A stretch of DNA of 64,000 nt, taken from contig JACKKB010000003.1 of NCBI GenBank assembly GCA_020637635.1, positions 372,001 to 436,000 on the forward strand. The letters are read 5' to 3'. Both the position numbers and the translations under genes were made by a program. The DNA is from Albidovulum sp. Its GTDB lineage: Bacteria > Pseudomonadota > Alphaproteobacteria > Rhodobacterales > Rhodobacteraceae. The notes under the pieces are model-generated. The model was not told the origin of the DNA and searched no databases. It saw nothing but the letters and a program-made list of their open reading frames with translations. Below are positions 1-8,193 of the stretch, piece after piece (position 1 is the stretch's first letter; each line of letters starts with the position of its first letter).

Positions 1-703
1 GAACCTTGATCTGCATGTCCCGCAGCATGCCGATCACGGTCTGCCGCGTCAGCCCGTTCAGGAAGCAGTCGGCCTTCGGCGTATGCACCTCGCCGTCCTT
101 GACGAAGAAGATGTTGGCGCCGGTCGCCTCGGCCACATAGCCGCGATAGTCGAACATCATCGCGTCCGAACAGCCCTTGGCCTCGGCGGCGTGCTTGGAC
201 ATGGTGCAGATCATGTAAAGACCCGCCGCCTTGGCCTCCGAGGGGATCGTCTCGGGGCTCGGACGTTTCCACTTCGAGATATCGAGCTTGGCGCCCTTCA
301 TCTTGGCGTCGCCGTAGTAGTTGCCCCATTCCCAGCCGGCGACGGCAAGCCGCACCGGATTGCGCCGCGCCGAGACGCCCATGTCCTCGCCCGCGCCGCG
401 CCAGGCCACCGCGCGCACATAGGCGTTGGTCCAGCCGTTGGCCTTCAGCATCGCCTCCTTGGCGGCGTCGATCTCTTCGGCCGTAAAGGGGATCTGCATG
501 TCGAGAAGCTCGCCCGACCGCAGCAGCCGCCTGGAATGCTCGTGGCCCTTGAAGATCTTGCCGTCATAGCAGCGCTCGCCCTCGAATACCGACGACGCGT
601 AGTGAAGCGCGTGGGTCAGGACATGCACCTTCGCGTCACGCCATTCCACAAGCTTGCCGTCCATCCAGATCTTGCCATCGCGATCATCATAGGCACCAGC
701 CAT
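1..703 (-). CDS. ilvE: Branched-chain amino acid aminotransferase (3' end outside window)
   Basis: Fold-type IV PLP enzyme that transaminates leucine, isoleucine and valine with 2-oxoglutarate in the cytoplasm. About 234 N-terminal residues are present; the C-terminus lies before base 1. Visible family features are SSVFEGERCYDGKIF (about 37-51) and the PLP-lysine context SEAKAAGLYM, with the lysine at about residue 158. Two ATGs lie in tandem (706 and 703); the GAGGAGG ribosome site at 708-714 is better spaced for 703, so that start is used. It is divergent from the petP-like regulator with a short shared upstream region. Confidence 0.93.
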   Translation of the reverse strand, partial: MAGAYDDRDGKIWMDGKLVEWRDAKVHVLTHALHYASSVFEGERCYDGKIFKGHEHSRRLLRSGELLDMQIPFTAEEIDAAKEAMLKANGWTNAYVRAVAWRGAGEDMGVSARRNPVRLAVAGWEWGNYYGDAKMKGAKLDISKWKRPSPETIPSEAKAAGLYMICTMSKHAAEAKGCSDAMMFDYRGYVAEATGANIFFVKDGEVHTPKADCFLNGLTRQTVIGMLRDMQIKV

Positions 704-803
704 CATACCCTCCTCAGGCCCTGGCATTTTCGAATGTTGCGCGAATTAGGTCCGGATCGGACATGATATTGCGCGAAATCTGTGGATCGCTAGCAATTGA
801 TTC

Positions 804-832
804 TTGGAAAGTCAACATCGCTGACATAAAAT
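804..832 (+). promoter_or_regulatory. Candidate sigma-70 promoter of petP-petR
   Basis: A -35-like TTGGAA (804-809) and a -10-like TAAAAT (827-832) are 17 bases apart, giving a leader of about 30 bases before the petP ATG at 868. Called by eye from the consensus only. Confidence 0.5.
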
Positions 833-840
833 CACGTCAG
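821..840. promoter_or_regulatory. Inverted repeat, possible PetP autoregulatory operator
   Basis: CTGAC (821-825) and GTCAG (836-840) form an inverted repeat with a 10-base AT-rich centre. A further GTCA half-site lies at 811-814. The repeat overlaps the predicted -10 element, which fits repression by the MarR-type protein encoded just downstream. No binding data are available. Confidence 0.35.
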
Positions 841-867
841 GATGTCTCAACGAAAAGGACTGCAGCC

Positions 868-1377
868 ATGGCGAGCGGAGCTGCGGCGGTTCCGGGCGGT
901 GAAAGTCTTCTCTTCCTGACGGACGAACAGCTTCGGAAGGGAATCGAGGCGATGTTCTTCGCCTATCGCGCCTTCACGGCCGATCCCGACCGGATCCTCG
1001 AAAACCACCAGTACGGCCGTGCCCACCACCGCGCGATCCATTTCATCAACCGCCAGCCCGGGCTGACGGTCAACGCGCTTCTGGCGATGCTCGGGGTAAC
1101 CAAGCAGTCGCTGAACCGCGTCCTGCGCACGCTGGTCGAAGACGGGCTTGTCGAGGCGCGCGTGGGGCGCACCGACAAGCGCGAGCGCAACCTGTTTCTG
1201 ACCGCGAAGGGCGCGACGCTGGAACGCGAACTTTCCGATGCCCAGCGCGCCCGCATGCGGGCAGCCTATCGTGCCGCCGGGCCCGCGGCCGTCGCCGGTT
1301 TCCGGCAGGTGCTCGAGGCCATGATGGAGCCGGAGATGCGCCGCTTCTACCGCAACGGCCGGGACGGTGGCGCATGA
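868..1377 (+). CDS. petP: MarR-family transcriptional regulator, PetP-like
   Basis: Winged-helix DNA-binding protein of 169 aa. The helix-turn-helix and wing cover about residues 66-115 (LTVNALLAMLGVTKQSLNRV, then LVEDGLVEARVGRTDKRERN), with helical dimerisation segments on either side. An in-frame ORF begins at 763, but ATG 868 has an AGGA ribosome site about 9 bases upstream and gives the usual family length. It overlaps the next gene by ATGA, so the two are translationally coupled. A MarR-type gene next to a response regulator is the petP-petR arrangement of Rhodobacter capsulatus, where petR is needed for cytochrome bc1 formation. petABC is not next to it here, so the symbol rests on family and pairing. 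Confidence 0.8.
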   Translation: MASGAAAVPGGESLLFLTDEQLRKGIEAMFFAYRAFTADPDRILENHQYGRAHHRAIHFINRQPGLTVNALLAMLGVTKQSLNRVLRTLVEDGLVEARVGRTDKRERNLFLTAKGATLERELSDAQRARMRAAYRAAGPAAVAGFRQVLEAMMEPEMRRFYRNGRDGGA

Positions 1378-2090
1378 CCCAGGGACCAGACGCCCATCTC
1401 CTGATCGTCGACGATGACGAACGGATTCGCACGCTTTTGCAGAAGTTCCTGATCAAGAACGGCTTTCTCGTATCCGCCGCGCGTGATGCCGGCCACGCCC
1501 GCCGGCTGCTGGGCGGGCTCGAGTTCGATCTCATCGTCATGGACGTGATGATGCCCGGCGAAGACGGGATCAGCCTGACGCGCGCGCTTCGACCCCGCCT
1601 GTCGACACCGATCCTGCTTCTGACCGCGCGCGGCGAAACCGCCGACCGCATTGCCGGGCTAGAGGCCGGGGCCGACGACTATCTCGCCAAGCCGTTCGAA
1701 CCGAAGGAGCTTCTGCTCAGGATCAACGCGATCCTGCGCCGCACGCCGGTGAAGGTGCAGCCGAAGCTGCCGCGCACGCTCAATTTCGGCACCGTGCGCT
1801 ACGATGCGGATCGTGGCGAGCTCTGGCGGTCCGACGAACTTGTGCGCCTGACCGCGACCGAGGCCGCGCTCATGCGCATCTTTGCCGCCCGGCCGGGCGA
1901 ACCGATCACCCGGACGCAGCTGGTCGAGGACATCGGCCGTGCCTCTGGCCGCGGCGAATCGGGTCAGGCGCAGGACCGCGCCGTCGATGTCCAGATCACC
2001 CGCCTGCGCCGCAAGGTCGAAACCGACCCCAAGCAGCCGCGTTACCTTCAGACCGTCCGGGGCTCTGGCTACATGCTGGTTCCGGACTGA
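1374..2090 (+). CDS. petR: OmpR-type response regulator, PetR-like
   Basis: Two-domain response regulator of 238 aa. The receiver domain (about 7-125) has the acidic pocket VDDDE, phospho-acceptor Asp57 in LIVMDVMMPG, Thr84 and Lys106 in LAKPFEP. A winged-helix output domain follows (about 140-235), with the conserved LTATEAALM and RGSGYML stretches. It starts inside the petP stop codon (ATGA). No histidine kinase is encoded nearby, which matches the known Rhodobacter petR situation in which the cognate kinase is unlinked. The likely role is control of respiratory cytochrome expression, inferred from the R. capsulatus gene. Confidence 0.85.
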   Translation: MTQGPDAHLLIVDDDERIRTLLQKFLIKNGFLVSAARDAGHARRLLGGLEFDLIVMDVMMPGEDGISLTRALRPRLSTPILLLTARGETADRIAGLEAGADDYLAKPFEPKELLLRINAILRRTPVKVQPKLPRTLNFGTVRYDADRGELWRSDELVRLTATEAALMRIFAARPGEPITRTQLVEDIGRASGRGESGQAQDRAVDVQITRLRRKVETDPKQPRYLQTVRGSGYMLVPD

Positions 2091-2124
2091 AAGACCCGCG
2101 ACAGGCTGCCGGAAAGGGCTGCAC

Positions 2125-3057
2125 GTGACCACCTTGTTCCTGACCCACGACGATGGGCTGCGCCATGAGACGCCCGGCGGACATCCCGAGCGCGCCGAAC
2201 GGCTGGCCGCCATCAAGAGGGCGCTGAGCGGTTCGGCCTTCGACGCCCTTCGGCGGCAGGAGGCTCCCCGCGCCGATCCCGCCGAGGTGCTGAGGTGCCA
2301 TCCGGCCTCCTATCTCGAACGGATCCGCGCCGCCGTTCCCGCCGAGGGCTGGGGCCAGCTCGACGCCGACACCTTCGTCTCTCCGCGCTCGCTCGACGCG
2401 GCGCTGCGATCCGTCGGTGGCGCCGAGGCGGCAGTCGACGCGGTTCTCGCCGGCCGGGCGCAGAACGCCTTCGTCGCCATGCGCCCGCCCGGCCATCATG
2501 CCGAGCGCGATATCGCCATGGGGTTCTGCCTCTTCGGAACAGTGTCTATCGCGGCCAAATACGCGCTCGATCACCACGGGATCGCCCGTGTCGCCGTTCT
2601 TGACTTCGACGTCCACCACGGCAACGGCACCCAGGACCTCCTCTGGGACGAGCAGCGCGCGATCTTCGTCTCGTCGCATCAGATGCCGCTGTACCCCGGA
2701 ACCGGTGCAGCGCACGAGCGCGGCATTTTCGGCCAGATCGTGAACCTGCCGCTGCGCCCCGGATCCGACGGCGCCCAGATGCGCCACGCCTGGGAGCCGG
2801 CGCTCGACCGGGTCGCCGCCTTTGCGCCCGAACTCGTCCTGATATCGGCAGGTTTCGATGCCCACGACGCCGATCCGCTTGGCGGTCTCGCCTGGCGGGA
2901 GGACGATTTCATCTGGCTCACGGCGGCCATCTGTCGCCTCGCGCGGGACTGCTGCGCCGGCCGGGTGGTATCGGTCTTGGAGGGCGGCTATGATCTCGAC
3001 GCACTGGCCGCTTCGGTGGCCGCGCATGTTGGGGTCCTGATGGAGCAGGGTGAATGA
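2125..3057 (+). CDS. Histone-deacetylase-family (AcuC/acetylpolyamine amidohydrolase-like) hydrolase
   Basis: Zinc-dependent deacetylase of the arginase/HDAC fold, 310 aa. The family signatures are intact: tandem catalytic His124-His125 in PPGHHAER, zinc ligands Asp162 and His164 in FDVHHGNGTQ, third ligand Asp245 in SAGFDAHDADPLG, and Tyr289 in EGGYD. GTG 2125 is the chosen start because the recognisable fold begins there (VTTLFLTHDDG); the ORF upstream in the same frame lies within petR. It overlaps xseB by ATGA. Likely substrates are acetylated lysine side chains or polyamines; the sequence does not say which. Confidence 0.88.
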   Translation: MTTLFLTHDDGLRHETPGGHPERAERLAAIKRALSGSAFDALRRQEAPRADPAEVLRCHPASYLERIRAAVPAEGWGQLDADTFVSPRSLDAALRSVGGAEAAVDAVLAGRAQNAFVAMRPPGHHAERDIAMGFCLFGTVSIAAKYALDHHGIARVAVLDFDVHHGNGTQDLLWDEQRAIFVSSHQMPLYPGTGAAHERGIFGQIVNLPLRPGSDGAQMRHAWEPALDRVAAFAPELVLISAGFDAHDADPLGGLAWREDDFIWLTAAICRLARDCCAGRVVSVLEGGYDLDALAASVAAHVGVLMEQGE

Positions 3058-3290
3058 CCGAGATTGCCGGCATGTCCTTCGAGACGGCCATGAAGGCGCT
3101 GGAGGAGGTCGTGCGCGATCTCGAATCCGGCAATGTCGAGCTTGAGAAGTCGATCGCGCTTTACGAGCGCGGCGCGGCGCTCAAGGCGCATTGCGAGAAA
3201 AAGCTCAAGGAAGCCGAGGAGAAGGTCGCCAAGATCACGCTCGGACCGGATGGACAACCGACCGGAACGACCCCTGTCGAAGGGCTCTGA
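3054..3290 (+). CDS. xseB: Exodeoxyribonuclease VII small subunit
   Basis: Small helical subunit (78 aa) of exonuclease VII, which degrades single-stranded DNA together with XseA. The diagnostic stretch is FETAMKALEEVVRDLESGNV followed by LEKSIALYERGAALKAHCEKKL. It lies between the HDAC-like gene (ATGA overlap) and ispA (3-base gap), so it is probably cotranscribed with the isoprenoid genes. The xseB-ispA-dxs order is common in proteobacteria. xseA is not in the window. Confidence 0.93.
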   Translation: MTEIAGMSFETAMKALEEVVRDLESGNVELEKSIALYERGAALKAHCEKKLKEAEEKVAKITLGPDGQPTGTTPVEGL

Positions 3291-3293
3291 GAC

Positions 3294-4154
3294 GTGTTCG
3301 AAATGCGCCTCGCCCGGGTGCAGCGACTGGTGCAGGAAACCATCGAGGGCGCTCTCGCCTTCCATCCCGACGTGCCGGTCGTCCACGCCATGCGCTATGC
3401 GCTGCAGGGCGGCAAGAGGTTGCGCGCCCTTCTGGTGATCGAGAGCGCGCGCGTCCACGGGATCGCCGAGGACGAGGCGCTGTCGGCCGCCGCCGCCGTC
3501 GAGGCGCTCCACGCCTATTCGCTCGTCCATGACGACTTGCCGGCCATGGACGACGACGACCTGCGCCGCGGCCAGCCTACGGTGCACCGCAAATGGGACG
3601 AGGCAACCGCGATCCTGGCCGGCGACGCGCTTCAGTCGCTGGCTTTCGAGCTCTGCTGCGATCCGGCGCTCGGCGCGCGTCGGACCGAACTCGTCGCCGC
3701 GCTCGCCAAGGCCGCCGGCGCCGAGGGCATGGTGCTTGGCCAGGCACTCGACATCGCCGCAGAAACCGCGCCCGCGCCGCTCTCGCTCGACGAGATCTCG
3801 CGCCTGCAGGACGCCAAGACCGGCGCACTGATCGGTTTCGCGGCCACCGCGGGCGCGATCCTGGCCGGCGCCGACCGGGCGCCTCTGGCAGCCTATGCCC
3901 GGGCGCTGGGCCTTGCCTTCCAGATCGCCGACGACATCCTCGATGTCGAGGGCGATCCCGCCAAGGCCGGCAAGAAGCTTGGCAAGGATGCCGCCGCCGG
4001 CAAGGCGACATTCGTCTCGCTCCTCGGGCTCGCGAAGGCGAAGCGCCGCGCCCGCGAGCTGGCCGACGAGGCACAAAAGGCGCTCGTTCCCTACGGAATG
4101 CGGGCCGATGTCTTGAGGGAGATCGCCGAATTCGCTATTTCGCGAGAGATGTGA
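3294..4154 (+). CDS. ispA: Farnesyl diphosphate synthase (geranyltranstransferase)
   Basis: Trans-prenyltransferase condensing isopentenyl diphosphate with DMAPP/GPP to give farnesyl diphosphate, precursor of quinone side chains, carotenoids and undecaprenyl carrier. The first Asp-rich motif is DDLPAMDDDDLRRG (Asp80, Asp81, Asp86) and the second is FQIADDILDVEGD (about 205-217). At 286 aa it has normal length. The start is GTG 3294, three bases after xseB; ATG 3303 is a possible alternative. The dxs gene follows after 15 bases, so the first enzyme of the MEP pathway and a downstream prenyltransferase share an operon. Confidence 0.93.
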   Translation: MFEMRLARVQRLVQETIEGALAFHPDVPVVHAMRYALQGGKRLRALLVIESARVHGIAEDEALSAAAAVEALHAYSLVHDDLPAMDDDDLRRGQPTVHRKWDEATAILAGDALQSLAFELCCDPALGARRTELVAALAKAAGAEGMVLGQALDIAAETAPAPLSLDEISRLQDAKTGALIGFAATAGAILAGADRAPLAAYARALGLAFQIADDILDVEGDPAKAGKKLGKDAAAGKATFVSLLGLAKAKRRARELADEAQKALVPYGMRADVLREIAEFAISREM

Positions 4155-4169
4155 GCGGCGAGTGCGACG

Positions 4170-6086
4170 ATGAGCGAGCGACCCCTGACCCCCGTGCTGG
4201 ACCGCGTCACGGTCCCCGCCGATCTCAAGGCGCTCTCGGACCGCGAACTGCGGCAGCTCGCCGATGAGCTGCGCGCCGAGACGATCAGTGCCGTTTCCGT
4301 CACCGGCGGCCATCTGGGCGCGGGCCTCGGCGTCGTCGAGCTGACCGTCGCGCTGCACGCGGTCTTCTCGGCGCCCCGCGACAAGATCATCTGGGATGTC
4401 GGTCACCAGTGCTATCCGCACAAGATCCTGACCGGACGGCGCGACCGGATTCGCACGCTGCGCCAGAGGGACGGGCTTTCCGGCTTCACCAAGCGCTCCG
4501 AGAGCCCCTATGACCCGTTCGGCGCGGCGCATTCCTCGACCTCGATCTCGGCCGCTCTCGGGTTCGCCGTCGCGCGCGACCTTGGCGGTGAAGCGGGCGA
4601 TGCGGTGGCCGTGATCGGCGACGGTGCCATGAGTGCGGGCATGGCCTATGAGGCGCTGAACAACGCCGGCCACCTGAAGAAGCGGCTCTTTGTCGTGCTG
4701 AACGACAACGAGATGTCGATCGCCCCACCGGTCGGCGCGATGTCCTCCTATCTTTCACGGCTCTATGCCGGCGCCCCGTTTCAGGAGTTCAAGGCCGCCG
4801 CCAAGGGCGCCGTGAGCCTCTTGCCGCCGCCCTTCCAGGAGGGCGCACGCCGTGCCAAGGAATTGCTGAAGGGCATGACCATCGGCGGCACCCTGTTCGA
4901 GGAGCTGGGCTTTTCCTACGTCGGGCCGATCGACGGCCACGACATGGAGCAGTTGCTCTCGGTCCTTCGCACCGCCCATGACCGCGCGACCGGACCGGTC
5001 CTGATCCATGCGCTGACCCGGAAGGGCAAGGGCTTCGCGCCTGCCGAACGCGCCGCCGACCGCGGCCATGCGACGGGGAAGTTCGACCCTGTTACGGGTG
5101 AACAGAAGAAGCCCGTCTCGAACGCACCGAGCTACACCAAGGTTTTTGCAGAAAGCCTCCTGAAGGAGGCCGAGCGCGACGACAGGATCGTCGCCGTCAC
5201 CGCGGCGATGCCTGACGGCACCGGGCTCAACCTTTTCGCCGAGCGCTTTCCGAAACGCTGTTTCGATGTCGGCATCGCCGAACAGCACGCCGTCACCTTT
5301 TCCGCCGCTCTTGCCGCCGGCGGGATGAAGCCCTTCTGCGCGCTTTACTCGACCTTCCTGCAGCGCGGCTATGATCAGGTCGTGCATGATGTGGCGATCC
5401 AGCGCCTGCCGGTCCGCTTCGCGATCGACCGCGCCGGCCTCGTCGGGGCCGACGGTGCGACCCATGCCGGCGCCTTCGACATCGCCTTCCTCGCCAATCT
5501 TCCCGGCATGGTCGTCATGGCTGCCGCGGACGAGGCCGAGCTTGTCCACATGGTCGCCACGGCCGTCGCGATCGACGATCGCCCTTCGGCCTTCCGCTAC
5601 CCGCGCGGCGAGGGCGTGGGCGTCGAGATGCCCGAGCGTGGCACCCCGATCGAGATCGGCCGCGGCCGCATCGTCGCCGAGGGCGGGCGCGTCGCGATCC
5701 TGTCGTTCGGCACCCGGCTGGCCGAGGTCTTGAAGGCCCGCGAATCGCTCAGCCAGCGCGGCCTCGCGCCAACCGTCGCCGACGCGCGCTTCGCCAAGCC
5801 GCTCGACCGCGACCTGATCCTGCGGCTCGCCCGCGAACACGAGGCGCTGATCACGATCGAGGAGGGTGCCGTGGGCGGCTTCGGATCCCAGGTGGCGCAG
5901 CTTCTCGCCGACGCGGGCGTTTTCGACAGCGGCCTGAAGTTCCGCTCGATGGTCCTGCCCGACATCTTCATCGACCAGGCCAGTCCCGCAGACATGTATG
6001 CCGTGGCCGGCATGAACGCCCCCGAGATCGAGGCAAAGGTGCTCGATACCCTGGGTGTTGCCCGGATCGCCGAAAAGCGGGCCTGA
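4170..6086 (+). CDS. dxs: 1-Deoxy-D-xylulose-5-phosphate synthase
   Basis: Thiamine-diphosphate enzyme joining pyruvate and glyceraldehyde-3-phosphate in the first step of the MEP isoprenoid pathway. At 638 aa it is full length. Catalytic His48 is in SVTGGHLGAGLG and His79 in WDVGHQ. The ThDP motif begins at GDGAMSAG (150-157) and continues to NDNEMSIAPPVGA. The transketolase-like central domain has DVGIAEQHAVTF. It ends immediately beside the stop of a small convergent gene on the other strand. Rhodobacteria often carry two dxs genes; only one is visible here. Confidence 0.96.
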   Translation: MSERPLTPVLDRVTVPADLKALSDRELRQLADELRAETISAVSVTGGHLGAGLGVVELTVALHAVFSAPRDKIIWDVGHQCYPHKILTGRRDRIRTLRQRDGLSGFTKRSESPYDPFGAAHSSTSISAALGFAVARDLGGEAGDAVAVIGDGAMSAGMAYEALNNAGHLKKRLFVVLNDNEMSIAPPVGAMSSYLSRLYAGAPFQEFKAAAKGAVSLLPPPFQEGARRAKELLKGMTIGGTLFEELGFSYVGPIDGHDMEQLLSVLRTAHDRATGPVLIHALTRKGKGFAPAERAADRGHATGKFDPVTGEQKKPVSNAPSYTKVFAESLLKEAERDDRIVAVTAAMPDGTGLNLFAERFPKRCFDVGIAEQHAVTFSAALAAGGMKPFCALYSTFLQRGYDQVVHDVAIQRLPVRFAIDRAGLVGADGATHAGAFDIAFLANLPGMVVMAAADEAELVHMVATAVAIDDRPSAFRYPRGEGVGVEMPERGTPIEIGRGRIVAEGGRVAILSFGTRLAEVLKARESLSQRGLAPTVADARFAKPLDRDLILRLAREHEALITIEEGAVGGFGSQVAQLLADAGVFDSGLKFRSMVLPDIFIDQASPADMYAVAGMNAPEIEAKVLDTLGVARIAEKRA

Positions 6087-6281
6087 TCAGGCTTCGACGC
6101 CGCGCTCGATCCGCGTGAATGCCTTCAGGCGTGCGGCGTCGCTGCGGGTTTGCGGCCTCTCATGCACGGCCCGCGCGGCCGGATGGCTGCCGACCTCGGC
6201 ATGCGCGCGCTCCACCTTGGCGAAGTTCCGGACACGCCCGCCATCGGAGCGTGAGCGTTTGTCGGCGACATGACGGTTCAT
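6087..6281 (-). CDS. Small basic hypothetical protein (64 aa)
   Basis: Not recognised. It is a 64-aa Arg/His/Ala-rich protein (MNRHVADKRSRSDGGRVRNF at the start) with no membrane segment, cysteine motif or signal peptide. ATG 6281 is preceded by a strong GGAAGGAG ribosome site at good spacing, which supports translation better than the upstream in-frame ATG at 6317. The stop codon abuts the dxs stop on the opposite strand, a tight convergent arrangement. It could be a small nucleic-acid-binding protein, but only the composition suggests this. Confidence 0.5.
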   Translation of the reverse strand: MNRHVADKRSRSDGGRVRNFAKVERAHAEVGSHPAARAVHERPQTRSDAARLKAFTRIERGVEA

Positions 6282-6357
6282 GATCACTCCTTCCTGTCGC
6301 ACCCGGCTCTGAAACATCCGGGCGCAACTTCAGGATGAGCCGATTCCGCCGCCGTGG

Positions 6358-7449
6358 CTACCCCTCAGTTCTGTCCTGATCGCCGCCACGCCCAGAAAGT
6401 CGGGCGAGAGCCCAGTGCGCGGCGTCCGAAACGGCCGCGTCAGGATCGCAAACCAGTCTCTGAACATGGGGAACAAGCGTGGGATCACCCGAGTTCCCGA
6501 TGGCATAGGCGACATTCCGCACGAACCTGTCGCGCCCGATCCGCTTGATCGGGCTGCCGGCGAACCGCGCCCGGAACGCCGCATCGTCAAGCGCTGCAAG
6601 TTCGGCCAGCGGCGGCGCCCCCACCTTCACTGCATAGCCGATCTCGCCGGCGGCGGCGGCAAACTTGTTCCACGGGCAGACCGCCAGGCAATCGTCGCAG
6701 CCGTAGATGCGGTTGCCGAGTGCGGGCCGCAGAGACGGGTCGACCGGCCCCCTGTGCTCGATCGTGAGGTAGGAAATGCACCGCCTCGCATCGATCTGAT
6801 AGGGGGCAGGAAAGGCGCCGGTCGGACAGATGTCGAGACAGGCGCGGCAAGATCCGCAGCGATCTTCCTCGGCAAGATCCTTCGGCAGGTCCAGCGTCGT
6901 GAAGATCGCCCCCAGAAAGAACCAGCTGCCAAGTTCGCGGCCGACGAGATTGGTGTGCTTGCCCTGCCAGCCAAGCCCGGCGGCCTGCCCAAGGGGCTTT
7001 TCCATCACCGGCGCTGTATCGACAAAAACCTTTATTTCTGCCGGAACAGAGACTTTTTCCGCCGCGGCGATCAGCCAGCGCCCGACGGCCTTCAGGCGCT
7101 TCTTGACCAGATCGTGATAGTCGCGCCCCTGCGCGTAGCACGAGACCGCCGCCCTGTCCCGATGCGCGAGCACCGCCATCGGGTCATATTCGGGCGAATA
7201 GGCTTCGGCCAACATGACGACCGACCGCGCCTCCGGCCAGAGCGCTGTCGGATCGCCCCGCCATGCCGTCCTCTCGGCCATCCATCCCATCTGCCCGTGC
7301 CGCCCCCCGGCGACAAAGGCCGCAAGTCGCCCGGCAGCCCCGGGGATCGCATCCGGCGCGCAGATGCCGATGGCCGAGAACCCCGCCTCCCGCGCCGTCT
7401 CGAAGAGCCGAACCCTCAGGTCAGCCATCTGCCCCGCAGGCGCAGTCAT
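6358..7449 (-). CDS. queG: Epoxyqueuosine reductase
   Basis: Cobalamin and iron-sulfur enzyme performing the last step of queuosine synthesis, reduction of epoxyqueuosine in the tRNA wobble base. It is 363 aa long with a DUF1730 N-terminal region. Two ferredoxin-type cysteine clusters follow: CGSCRACLDICPTGAF (about 200-215) and CDDCLAVCPWNKF (about 250-262). The C-terminus is HEAT-like. Start 7449 is used; the in-frame ATG seven codons further in is equally possible. The gene lies 24 bases downstream of the fzlA-like gene on the same strand and is probably cotranscribed with it. Confidence 0.93.
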   Translation of the reverse strand: MTAPAGQMADLRVRLFETAREAGFSAIGICAPDAIPGAAGRLAAFVAGGRHGQMGWMAERTAWRGDPTALWPEARSVVMLAEAYSPEYDPMAVLAHRDRAAVSCYAQGRDYHDLVKKRLKAVGRWLIAAAEKVSVPAEIKVFVDTAPVMEKPLGQAAGLGWQGKHTNLVGRELGSWFFLGAIFTTLDLPKDLAEEDRCGSCRACLDICPTGAFPAPYQIDARRCISYLTIEHRGPVDPSLRPALGNRIYGCDDCLAVCPWNKFAAAAGEIGYAVKVGAPPLAELAALDDAAFRARFAGSPIKRIGRDRFVRNVAYAIGNSGDPTLVPHVQRLVCDPDAAVSDAAHWALARLSGRGGDQDRTEG

Positions 7450-7473
7450 CTGGCGCCGGACCCCGTGCAGGAT

Positions 7474-8139
7474 TCAGAAGTCGAGATCGGCATAATGGGG
7501 CGGCGGCGGGAAACCCGGCACCTGATCGGCCAGGAGCGACCGGAACGCCGGCCGGGACTTGATCTTGGCATACCAGTCCTTGACGTTCTGGCTCCGGTTC
7601 CAGTCGACATCGGAGATGTAGTCGAGCGACGACAGATGCGCGGCGGCGGTGAAGTCGGCAAGCGTCATCTCGTTGCCGGCCAGCCAGCGGCGCTGGTCGA
7701 GAAGCCAGTTCAGGTAGTCGAGGTGATACTTGATCTGTGTCGCCCCGTATTTGACGTTCTTGGAATCCGGGTAGCCGAGTTTCATGATCTTCTTGTTCAC
7801 CCGCTCGTAAAGGAGCTTCGACGTCACTTCGGCATGGAACTTGTCGTCGAACCAGGCGCAGAGCCGGCGCACCTCGAAACGCGCCTTGGGTTCCTTCGGG
7901 ATCAACCGCGGTTCGGGGATTGTCTCGTCGAGATATTCGCAGATTGCCTGGCTCTCTGACATGACCATGCCGTCATGGCGCAGCACCGGCACCTTGCCGG
8001 CGGGATTGCGCCTCATGAACTCCTGCCCCTGTTCCCAGTAGCGCTCCTCGATCAGCTCCACCTCGAGCCGCTTTTCGGCAAGCGTCAGCCGCACCTTGCG
8101 ACAGAAGGGCGACAGCGGAACGTGATAAAGTCGCGTCAT
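7474..8139 (-). CDS. fzlA: Glutathione-S-transferase-like protein, probable FtsZ-binding FzlA
   Basis: GST-fold protein of 221 aa. The N-terminal thioredoxin-like half contains YHVPLSPFCRKVRLTLAEK and the cis-proline region GKVPVLRHDG with SESQAICEYLDE. The helical C-terminal half ends in HYADLDF. The conserved KYHLDYLNWLLDQRRWLAG and SSLDYISDVDWNR stretches and the HYADLDF tail match what I recall of alphaproteobacterial FzlA, a GST homologue that binds FtsZ and helps constriction. A generic GST is the alternative. ATG 8139 is chosen over GTG 8145 because the fold starts at TRLYHVP. Confidence 0.78.
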   Translation of the reverse strand: MTRLYHVPLSPFCRKVRLTLAEKRLEVELIEERYWEQGQEFMRRNPAGKVPVLRHDGMVMSESQAICEYLDETIPEPRLIPKEPKARFEVRRLCAWFDDKFHAEVTSKLLYERVNKKIMKLGYPDSKNVKYGATQIKYHLDYLNWLLDQRRWLAGNEMTLADFTAAAHLSSLDYISDVDWNRSQNVKDWYAKIKSRPAFRSLLADQVPGFPPPPHYADLDF

Positions 8140-8193
8140 GGTCACAGGATCCGGGACAATCGCGTCCCGTGATAGCGGCCGCGCCTCTCGGGT

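Noticed and set aside
2988..4673. Long minus-strand ORF across xseB-ispA-dxs
   Set aside because: It spans three well-supported plus-strand genes, lacks a ribosome site and family motif, and is explained by codon bias.
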